A DNA stretch of 7,434 nucleotides from Actinomycetes bacterium. Its GTDB lineage: Bacteria > Actinomycetota > Acidimicrobiia > Acidimicrobiales > Palsa-688. The stretch covers positions 1-7,434 of the forward strand of contig JAJZWW010000157.1 of assembly GCA_021846485.1 (NCBI GenBank). Reading direction: 5' to 3'. Shown here in pieces: positions 1-5,287 of the stretch (position 1 is its first letter; each line of letters starts with the position of its first letter). Position numbers and translations under genes: made by a program. The notes below the pieces were generated by a model, which had not been told where the DNA came from, did not search any database, and saw only the letters and a list, made by a program, of their open reading frames with translations.

Positions 1-58
1 AGAGGTGGCCCCGAACTATCGCGCCGACTCTGACCGCCTCGCCGTTGGTCGTTGCCAT
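1..58 (-). CDS. Start of an unidentified gene (19 codons, partial)
   Basis: ATG 58 follows a perfect AGGAGG at a 7-base spacing, 75 bases after the prepilin peptidase stop and in the same direction. The visible protein begins MATTNGEAVRVGAIVRGHL and runs off the window edge in frame. Nothing in these 19 residues is diagnostic. There is no signal peptide or membrane helix yet, and I do not recognise the family. By position it could be another pilus or regulatory gene or the first gene of an unrelated unit. The coding call rests on the ribosome site and the open frame only. Confidence 0.6.
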   Translation of the reverse strand, partial: MATTNGEAVRVGAIVRGHL

Positions 59-65
59 GGTGCCA

Positions 66-71
66 CCTCCT
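66..71 (-). promoter_or_regulatory. Consensus Shine-Dalgarno of the edge gene
   Basis: A full AGGAGG on the minus strand lies 7 bases before ATG 58. It is the strongest ribosome binding site in the window and is the main evidence that a real gene begins at 58. The rest of the 59-133 gap shows no clear promoter or terminator. Confidence 0.75.
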
Positions 72-133
72 GGTCGTCGGGTTCTGCAAGGAGCTACCTC
101 GCCGGGTCGACAATCTCAGGGCCAGGTTCGGCT

Positions 134-694
134 CTATCGCAGGCCGACCGCCACCAGCGCTCCGAGGCAGAGCCACGGTCCGAAGGCGATGGTCCGGTCC
201 AGCCTGCGTGGCCGTATGACCTGGAATATGAGGAGGACGATGGCGGTGAGCCCCCATGCGGCGAGGACGCCGGTGACGACCGTCGGCCAGCCGAGCCAGC
301 CGAGCCCGAGAGCGAGCAGCCCTCCGAGCTTCACGTCGCCGAGACCGAGGCCGCGGGGGGAGGCGAGCCCGAGAGCGAGGTAGAAGCCGGTCATGACGGC
401 GGCGGCGATGAGGGCCCGGACGAGCGGCCACCAGTCCTGGCCGACACCTGAGGCTACGGCCAGGAGGACGATGGTGACGGGATAAGACGGCAGGATCAGC
501 GTGTCGGGTAGCCGGCGGGTACGCCAGTCGATGACCGAGGCGACCGTCCCGACGGCTCCCAAGTAGGTGAAGGCCGCCAACGCGGGGGTAGGGCCGACCC
601 GCCAGGCGAGGATTGCCTCGACCGCGATCAGGACCGCTCCGAAACAAGCGGCCCGGGCGGTTCGTCCCGGGACCATGCGCGCACCGCCAGTCAC
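134..694 (-). CDS. tadV: Prepilin peptidase of the TadV/CpaA type, 186 residues
   Basis: This is an aspartyl inner-membrane protease (A24 family) that removes leaders from the pilin and pseudopilins. The two catalytic aspartates are visible: Asp56 in VIDWRTRRLPD (D-x-R-x-R-x-L/I-P pattern) and Asp120 in GLGLGDVKLG (the GxGD motif). FGPWL near 171-175 matches the conserved FGP(F/W)L of the family. There are about six hydrophobic helices. It lacks the N-terminal Cys-rich methyltransferase domain of PilD, as usual for Tad-dedicated peptidases. GTG 694 makes a GTGA overlap with the regulator's stop; ATG 676 (residue 7) is an alternative start and neither has a strong ribosome site. The symbol is given by role and context. 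It is probably the last gene of the tightly overlapped chain, because a 75-base gap follows. Confidence 0.92.
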   Translation of the reverse strand: MTGGARMVPGRTARAACFGAVLIAVEAILAWRVGPTPALAAFTYLGAVGTVASVIDWRTRRLPDTLILPSYPVTIVLLAVASGVGQDWWPLVRALIAAAVMTGFYLALGLASPRGLGLGDVKLGGLLALGLGWLGWPTVVTGVLAAWGLTAIVLLIFQVIRPRRLDRTIAFGPWLCLGALVAVGLR

Positions 695-3516
695 GAGGAC
701 AGCCGCGCCCGGCGGGCGCGGTCGGCGGGAGACGCGGGCGGGCGGGTGAGCGAGTGGTAGAGGCGCTCGGTGGCCGGTTCGGGGTCGACGTCGATCTCGG
801 CCAGGCGGCCGTTGAGGAGCTTCCAGGTGTCGACGACGGCGTCGAGGCGTCCCCGCTCGGCGTGGAGGGTCATGAGACGGCGGTAGGGCTCCTCGGCGTA
901 GCGGTCCAGTTCAATCGCCCGGCGCAGGGTGTCGGCCGCAGCATCGTGGTTCCCGAGATGGGCGTCGAGGTCTGCCAGGCGCAGATGGGCGTCGAGGGCC
1001 CGGCGGTGCAGGTCCTGGCGGACCGGCTCGACCCAGCCGTAGTCGGTGCCGACCAGAAGGTCCCCCCGGTAGGCGTCGACGGCCCGGCGCAGAGCGTCAC
1101 GGGCCGGCCGGTCTTCCTCGGCCCGGGCTGCCGTGGCGAGCGCCTGCTGGAAGGCCCACAGATCGCAGGACACCGCGCCCGGGTCGAGGCGGTAGACGTC
1201 GCCGGAGGCGACGAGGACCTTGGACTCGGTCTCGCTCGGGCCGCCAAGCCGGGTGCGCAGGTTGGCGGCGGCCAGCCAGAACATCTTGTGGACCTGGGCG
1301 CGCTCGGTGTCAGGCCACAGGGCGTCGACCGCGGCCTCGACGCTTGCCCCTTCGGGTCGCAGGCACAGCCAGGCCAGCAGTTCCTTGGCCACGGTGCGCA
1401 GCCCCCGGGAGACGACCTCGCCGGCGACGGCGATCTCGTAGGGGCCGAAGACGGTTACCACGACCGGTGCGGCCTCGGGAGCTGCCGGCTCGTCGAGGCC
1501 GGCCTGGTCGGCTGCTTTCTGTATCGATCCCTGGTCCTCGTGGCCATAGCCGTCCGGCGGTGGGGCGACGATCGGCCATGGGGTCACCTCCGGCTCATCA
1601 CTGTCTCCAAAGGTGACCAGGTTGGTGTCGCCGTCGGTGCTGTCGGGGCGCTCCTCGGACTCCGCCAGGGCGGCGATCACGTCGGCCGCCTCGTCTGCGG
1701 TGAGCCCGAACAGCTCGACCCCAACGAGACGCTCGGCCAACTCATCGGGTACCGCGGCGGTCACCACCCGGTCCTCTCCCACCACGACGCGGTCTGGCAG
1801 CGCGGCGTCGGGGGCGATGCTGATCGCGGCGAACCCCAGCTGTGGGCCCTTCGTGGTGGTGGCCGCCCAGCGGCCGGCGTCGTCCTGGGGTATCCGGTCG
1901 ACGATGGCCAGGATCATGGGTACCGGCTCCCAGGGGTTGGCTTGGCGGTAGGCGACAACGTCGGGCACCTCGGCGTCGGCCAACTGGCCGGCTCGGGTCA
2001 ACACCGTTCGCTCCAGGAGCCCGAGCACCCGTCCGGCGTCGTCGAGAACCCGCAGGCCGGGGACCGCCTCGGGGCATCCGCCGGGGCCGAACACCACGTC
2101 AAGGGCGAAGTGGGTGGCGACGATCTCGGCCGCCCTGGGCCCAGCTCGGGTCATCAACGCGGTGACCCACGCCGCTACCACCTGGGGGGCGGTCGGGCCG
2201 GTGACGGTGCTACCGGCGAGCTCGCTCAACGCCAGCGCCACCCGGTGGCCATCGCGGGTGCCGATCTCGACCAGGTCGGGGCGTTCACGGTGATCGGGGT
2301 CGTCGTCGGCCATCGCCGGGACCTCGTCGGGGCTGAGCGGCCCGTGGCCGTTGGTCGCCGCCGCAGCGGCGCTCAGGTGGCGAAGGGTCGGGCGGAGTGG
2401 GTCGGGGGCCAGGTTCCTGCCGGGTGCGGGCGGCCGGTAGCGGTAGGCGTGGCGGCGGCGCAGGCGGCCCAGCGCCACCGCCGAGAGGACCCCGGCCGCG
2501 AACGAGCCGGCCACCACCGATCCCGACGGCAGGCGAACCGGCTCGCTCGGCGTACCGTCCTCATGCGCGTGGGCTCCGCTGCGGTTCGCCACCGACGCGG
2601 GCGGTGTAGAGGTCGTCGGCGTCGTCGTGGTCGGGACGGCGGGTGCCGGGCTCGTCGTGGAAGGTGGCGTCGCCGGGGTGCTGAGTGGTGCCGGCGAGGA
2701 GACCGGGGGTGCCGTCCCGGACGGTGACGGCGGCGGCGGTGGGGTGGTTGTCGCCGGGGTCGGCAGGAGGAGGGTCCAGCCGGGGTCGATCCAGTGGGGC
2801 TCGGTGAGCGTCACCCCGCCGGGCTGGGGGCGGCCCTCGTTCATCTGGAAGATCGTCGACCAGTCGAGCGGGTCACCCAGCTCGCGCTCGGCGATGCCCC
2901 AGAGGGTGTCGCCCCGCTGGACCACGTACACCCGCGGCGCCACCACCGGCGCCGGAGACGGTGGGGTTGCGCCGGTAGTCGTTGCAGGGGCAGCGGTCCC
3001 CATCCCGGCGGTGCTCACGAGGGCCGGCGAGGTGCGCGCCGTCGTGAGGCGAGCAGTGAACGCATCGTCGCGCACGACGAGCGCCGGGACCGGCCGGGGT
3101 CCAAGCGTCCCGCCCGGCTGCACCGAGAGCCCTGGGGTCGGGTGCGCGGGCCGGGGGGCAAGGGTGAGGCAGGCGACGACGACCGCGGCGACGAGCCGGC
3201 CGGTGAGCGGCTGGAAGGCGCCTGCGAGGGGAAGCCGCCCGGCATGGCGGCCGGCCAGCGCGGCGGGGACCTCGACGGCGAGCGAGGCGAGGAGGGTCGC
3301 CCAGGCGACCCAGACCACGACCGCCAGCGCGTCGACGAGGGCCTGGGCGGGGATGCCCTGGTGGTCGAGGGCCCGGCCGACCTCAGCGACGGAAGGGACA
3401 TGGTGCGGGAGGGGCCAGCCGACGAAGTGCACCAGCGCCCAGGGCACGCCGGCCACCAAGGCGACCAGGACGCAGAGCGCCCCGAGACCCTGGAGGAGGC
3501 GCGCGACGCGAGTCAC
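691..3516 (-). CDS. Membrane-anchored LysM and BTAD (SARP-type) regulator, 941 residues
   Basis: This is a multidomain membrane protein. There are three N-terminal helices (about 7-27, 61-82, 108-120) and then an extracytoplasmic LysM domain at 195-251 (VYVVQRGDTLWGIAERELGD, INxNEG-like FQMNEGRPQP, HWIDPGWTLLLP). A Pro/Thr/Ser linker (252-310) and a fourth helix (about 332-350) follow, capped by RLRRRHAYRYR on the inside. After these come a roughly 200-residue cytoplasmic region (415-610) that may be a degenerate nucleotide-binding fold, an acidic linker, a winged-helix domain at 686-760 (VTVFGPYEIAVAGE, ELLAWLCLRPEG, DALWPD), and a TPR-like BTAD at 783-925 (CDLWAFQQAL, YRGDLL, YRRLMTLHAERGR). 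The positive-inside rule puts LysM outside and the winged helix inside. The likely role is coupling of wall binding to transcription or pilus assembly; this is inference. GTG 3516 overlaps the upstream stop as GTGA, with AGGGGA upstream. Confidence 0.87.
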   Translation of the reverse strand: MTRVARLLQGLGALCVLVALVAGVPWALVHFVGWPLPHHVPSVAEVGRALDHQGIPAQALVDALAVVVWVAWATLLASLAVEVPAALAGRHAGRLPLAGAFQPLTGRLVAAVVVACLTLAPRPAHPTPGLSVQPGGTLGPRPVPALVVRDDAFTARLTTARTSPALVSTAGMGTAAPATTTGATPPSPAPVVAPRVYVVQRGDTLWGIAERELGDPLDWSTIFQMNEGRPQPGGVTLTEPHWIDPGWTLLLPTPATTTPPPPPSPSGTAPPVSSPAPLSTPATPPSTTSPAPAVPTTTTPTTSTPPASVANRSGAHAHEDGTPSEPVRLPSGSVVAGSFAAGVLSAVALGRLRRRHAYRYRPPAPGRNLAPDPLRPTLRHLSAAAAATNGHGPLSPDEVPAMADDDPDHRERPDLVEIGTRDGHRVALALSELAGSTVTGPTAPQVVAAWVTALMTRAGPRAAEIVATHFALDVVFGPGGCPEAVPGLRVLDDAGRVLGLLERTVLTRAGQLADAEVPDVVAYRQANPWEPVPMILAIVDRIPQDDAGRWAATTTKGPQLGFAAISIAPDAALPDRVVVGEDRVVTAAVPDELAERLVGVELFGLTADEAADVIAALAESEERPDSTDGDTNLVTFGDSDEPEVTPWPIVAPPPDGYGHEDQGSIQKAADQAGLDEPAAPEAAPVVVTVFGPYEIAVAGEVVSRGLRTVAKELLAWLCLRPEGASVEAAVDALWPDTERAQVHKMFWLAAANLRTRLGGPSETESKVLVASGDVYRLDPGAVSCDLWAFQQALATAARAEEDRPARDALRRAVDAYRGDLLVGTDYGWVEPVRQDLHRRALDAHLRLADLDAHLGNHDAAADTLRRAIELDRYAEEPYRRLMTLHAERGRLDAVVDTWKLLNGRLAEIDVDPEPATERLYHSLTRPPASPADRARRARLSS

Positions 3517-3953
3517 GGGGTCCCCTGCTCGGCGGTTGCCGTGCCGCTGGCGGTCTCGGTGAAGCTGTCGACCCCGACCACCGACAGGATCTGGGTGGGC
3601 TGAGTGATCGTGACGGTCACCGTCACCTGGTCGCCTGCGACGCTGACGGTCCCGGTGCGCCCGGCGCGGGTCAAGAACGCCTCGGCGTCGGCGGTCGCCT
3701 GGGCGGGGTCGAGGGTGATCTCCCCGGTCGAACGGTAGAGGGGGACGTCGATCGCCTGGGCGCCGGCCCGGGCTGCCGCCTGGGCGTCGTCGATGGCCTG
3801 GATCTTGGCCGAGAGCGCCAGGCCGCCGTCGAGGACGAGGCCGGCCATCACCACTAGCGCCAACATGAACACGACCACGAACGCGGTCACCGTCCCCGCC
3901 TCGGGGTCGCCGAGCCGGCGGCGGAGGCTGAGCCGTCGAGAGGTGGCGGTCAT
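3513..3953 (-). CDS. TadG-like / Rv3654c-like pilus-associated protein
   Basis: This is a 146-residue protein with a basic leader (RRLSLRRRLGDPEAG) and one hydrophobic helix (about 21-42, TVTAFVVVFMLALVVMAGLV) followed directly by LDGGLALSAK. The V.DGG.A...K/R..AQ.AADAAARAGA-like pattern, seen here as DGGLALSAKIQAIDDAQAAARAGAQAI, is typical of TadG N-termini and of the short actinobacterial Rv3654c-type proteins. Full-length proteobacterial TadG is much longer and carries a von Willebrand domain, which is absent. Position +5 after Gly20 is Phe, not Glu, so it may not assemble like a pilin even if it is processed. The C-terminus is beta-rich (GTVSVAGDQVTVTVTITQ). ATG 3953 overlaps the preceding stop as ATGA and its own stop overlaps the next GTG. 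Confidence 0.82.
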   Translation of the reverse strand: MTATSRRLSLRRRLGDPEAGTVTAFVVVFMLALVVMAGLVLDGGLALSAKIQAIDDAQAAARAGAQAIDVPLYRSTGEITLDPAQATADAEAFLTRAGRTGTVSVAGDQVTVTVTITQPTQILSVVGVDSFTETASGTATAEQGTP

Positions 3954-4393
3954 GTGCCTGTGACTGCCCGGTAGGTGTCGATGACCGACACAGCGGTCGA
4001 GCTCAGCGCCTCGGAGGCGGGGAGGTCCAGCCCGACGAGTGCGGCGAGGTCCACGTGGCAGGTGACGGTCACCTGCACCTCACCACCGGGGACGAAGTCG
4101 GCGGTGTCGGTTGAGACGGCGAGGTCGCCGCAGGTGACGTGGTCCGAGCCGAGTGCGGTGGTGGCGGCCTCGGTCGCCATGGCGGTCGCAGTCGTTGGGT
4201 CACGGGCGATCGACGCGGCCCGAGCCGCCTGGGCGGCTGCCCCTTCGACCTCGATCCGCGCCGAGACGCTGCGACCGAGCGCGACGACGAACAGCAGCAT
4301 CAGAAGCAGCAACGGCGTGAGCAGCACCATCTCCAGGGCGACGCTCCCGGACTCATCGCGGCGAACGACGCGCACGAGCCCCCGGGCGCTCAC
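3950..4393 (-). CDS. TadE-type pseudopilin (second copy, with Cys pair)
   Basis: This is a second TadE-like pseudopilin of 147 residues. The leader of 16 residues ends in DESG. The mature protein would start SVALEMVLLTPLLLLMLLFVV, with Glu21 at +5 after Gly16, a textbook prepilin site. The helix covers about 19-40, followed by an amphipathic Ala-rich helix (GAAAQAARAASIARDP) and a beta-rich C-terminus. Cys88 (HVTCGDL) and Cys112 (VTVTCHV) could form a disulfide outside the membrane; the first TadE has none. I chose GTG 4393 because its GTGA overlaps the preceding stop. The frame is open to 4774, but that part only shadows the first tadE. The stop overlaps the next start as ATGA. Two tadE-like genes followed by a TadG-like gene is a common arrangement in actinobacterial Tad loci. 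Confidence 0.86.
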   Translation of the reverse strand: MSARGLVRVVRRDESGSVALEMVLLTPLLLLMLLFVVALGRSVSARIEVEGAAAQAARAASIARDPTTATAMATEAATTALGSDHVTCGDLAVSTDTADFVPGGEVQVTVTCHVDLAALVGLDLPASEALSSTAVSVIDTYRAVTGT

Positions 4394-4854
4394 GGCGCGC
4401 CGCCCGGTGCCGTGTAGCTCTCCGAGGCTCCCGACGCCGTCGCAGAGACCGGCAGCGAGAACACCCCGAGGATGCTCTCGGCGTGCCCGGTCACGGTCAC
4501 CCTGGTCATCTGGGTGGTCTTGGTGGCGGTGATCGTCACACCGGTGAGCACCGAGGGTCCGAGCTGGTCCAGGACGCTTCGGGCCTCCTGCTCTCCGGCC
4601 GCGGCGGGTTCTCCTTGGAGGCGTCCGACCGAGACGCCCTGCTGGGCGACCGCGTCCGCGATGTGCACGGCGTGCTCCCACAGGGCGAACTGGATCACCC
4701 CCATGATCAACAACAACAGCAGCGGCGTGGCGATCACCAGCTCGGCGGCGACCGCGCCCCGCTCGCTTCGCCACAGCACGCTCCGGAGCACCCGGCGCTT
4801 GGATGGCGCGTGGCTCGCAGGCCGGCGCAGAGCCAGCCCCGGCTGCTGCGACAT
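4390..4854 (-). CDS. tadE: TadE-type pseudopilin (first copy)
   Basis: This is a TadE-family pseudopilin, thought to be a minor or priming subunit processed by the Tad prepilin peptidase. It is 154 residues. A basic leader (1-33, rich in Arg) ends in SERG, followed by AVAAELVIATPLLLLLIMGVIQF. Gly33 precedes the presumed cut and Glu38 is at +5, so the canonical prepilin rule is met. The hydrophobic helix spans about 36-58. The rest is a periplasmic or exterior domain with a helix (VHIADAVAQQG), a polar helix, and a Thr/Val-rich beta segment (VTITATKTTQMTRVTVTG). It has no cysteine. Start ATG 4854 has GGAAAG 4-5 bases upstream. It is 39 bases downstream of the pilin stop, and its own stop overlaps the next gene in a GTGA. 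Confidence 0.87.
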   Translation of the reverse strand: MSQQPGLALRRPASHAPSKRRVLRSVLWRSERGAVAAELVIATPLLLLLIMGVIQFALWEHAVHIADAVAQQGVSVGRLQGEPAAAGEQEARSVLDQLGPSVLTGVTITATKTTQMTRVTVTGHAESILGVFSLPVSATASGASESYTAPGGAP

Positions 4855-4875
4855 GGCGCTTTCCGCTCTCTTCTG

Positions 4876-4904
4876 GCGGCGGCGCGGCGCGGCTCAGCCG
4901 CCGC
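4876..4904 (-). other. GC-only hairpin across the pilin stop codon
   Basis: In the minus-strand transcript GCGGCGGC and GCCGCCGC form a perfect 8-base-pair G:C stem around a 13-base loop that includes the pilin TGA stop. An alternative 5-base-pair stem with the stop codon as its loop uses the same bases (4889-4893 with 4897-4901). No U-run follows, so it is not a classical intrinsic terminator. It could stabilise the upstream pilin message or reduce read-through into tadE. The surrounding sequence is very GC-rich, so chance is a real alternative. Confidence 0.4.
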
Positions 4905-5103
4905 TGCCGGTCGAGATGTTGTTTGCGGCCGAGATGACCTTGGCCACGATGATCCCGACCGCGGTGAGCGCCAGCGCGGCGAGCAGCGCGGTGACGATCA
5001 CCGTCTCGGTGGTGTAGCCGGCCTCCGGGTCGGCACGTAGCGCCTGCCAGCGGCCGTGGAGGACGCTGAAGAGGTGGCGAATGAGGATCAGCTCTGTGAA
5101 CAT
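4894..5103 (-). CDS. flp: Flp-like major pilin precursor, 69 residues
   Basis: This is probably the major structural subunit of the Tad pilus: a tiny class of type IVb-like pilin that is almost entirely a leader plus one hydrophobic helix. Residues 1-28 form a polar, basic leader (FTELILIRHLFSVLHGRWQ, then ALRADPEA). Residues 34-57 are a continuous hydrophobic stretch (TVIVTALLAALALTAVGIIV), followed by a short tail ending in STGSGG. The processing region reads EAGYTTETVIV. The classic Flp motif is G^XXXXEY; here only three residues separate Gly29 from Glu33, and Tyr sits before rather than after the Glu. Cleavage may therefore be after Ala28 (placing Glu at +5) or after Gly29 (Glu at +4). 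The start ATG 5103 is supported by GAAAGGAC 7 bases upstream. It sits between tadC and two tadE-like genes, the usual place, and is not overlapped by either neighbour. The pilin role is inferred from size, helix and context. Confidence 0.8.
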   Translation of the reverse strand: MFTELILIRHLFSVLHGRWQALRADPEAGYTTETVIVTALLAALALTAVGIIVAKVISAANNISTGSGG

Positions 5104-5110
5104 CGTGGGT

Positions 5111-5118
5111 GTCCTTTC
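5111..5118 (-). promoter_or_regulatory. Shine-Dalgarno site deciding the pilin start
   Basis: On the minus strand GAAAGGAC lies 7 bases before ATG 5103. The alternative in-frame GTG at 5145 has no purine-rich site upstream, so this site argues for the shorter 69-residue pilin precursor. Confidence 0.75.
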
Positions 5119-5124
5119 ATCAGT

Positions 5125-5233
5125 TGGTTCCTTAGGGTTCTCCACTTGAGCGGAGGAGCGCTGCCTGCGGGCATCAGATCACGAGGCTCTCACCAGGGCC
5201 ACTCCGGTTAGATGGAGAACCCGATGGTTCCTT
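5125..5233 (-). repeat. Paired direct and inverted repeats in the tadC-pilin intercistronic gap
   Basis: The gap between tadC and the pilin gene (5104-5287, 184 bases) is the only long non-coding stretch. It contains a perfect 10-base inverted repeat, GGGTTCTCCA (5135-5144) and TGGAGAACCC (5213-5222). This is flanked on both outer sides by the same 9-mer TGGTTCCTT in direct orientation (5125-5133 and 5225-5233, exactly 100 bases apart). In the minus-strand transcript the inverted repeat can close a 68-base loop, within which shorter nested pairings are possible (5151-5155 with 5202-5206, 5156-5159 with 5186-5189, 5163-5165 with 5170-5172). The downstream arm ends about 30 bases before the pilin start codon, so the ribosome binding site itself stays free. 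A role in mRNA processing, stability or regulator binding is inference. I see no convincing -35/-10 pair and no terminator U-tract in this gap. Confidence 0.55.
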
Positions 5234-5287
5234 TCTCTGTGTCTGGCTGACGGGAGTGCGCTGGCGTTCGCGGAACCGGAGCACTGT

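Noticed and set aside
5..451. Plus-strand open frame starting near the left edge
   Set aside because: It opposes the prepilin peptidase, whose catalytic motifs are clear, and its product is low-complexity Glu/Pro/Gly sequence.
613..2727. 704-codon open frame on the plus strand
   Set aside because: It lies exactly antisense to the LysM-BTAD gene, which has recognisable domains and an overlapped start. The plus-strand translation is Gly/Arg/Val-rich with no motif, as expected from high-GC antisense frames.
2563..2763. Repetitive Pro/Thr/Ser coding segment as a DNA repeat
   Set aside because: It is a low-complexity linker between LysM and the fourth helix (residues 252-318). Codons vary and no unit repeats in tandem.
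2627..3603. Two long plus-strand frames (2627-3562 and 2794-3603)
   Set aside because: Both are antisense to the N-terminal half of the regulator, overlap each other in different frames and have no recognisable domain or ribosome site.
4894..5145. Longer pilin from GTG 5145 (83 residues)
   Set aside because: No ribosome site precedes it, it would run through one arm of the repeat element, and ATG 5103 has a well-spaced GAAAGGAC.
5104..5287. Promoter or intrinsic terminator between tadC and the pilin
   Set aside because: I found no believable -35/-10 pair and no GC stem followed by a T-run on the minus strand. Actinobacterial promoters can be weakly conserved, so absence is not proof.
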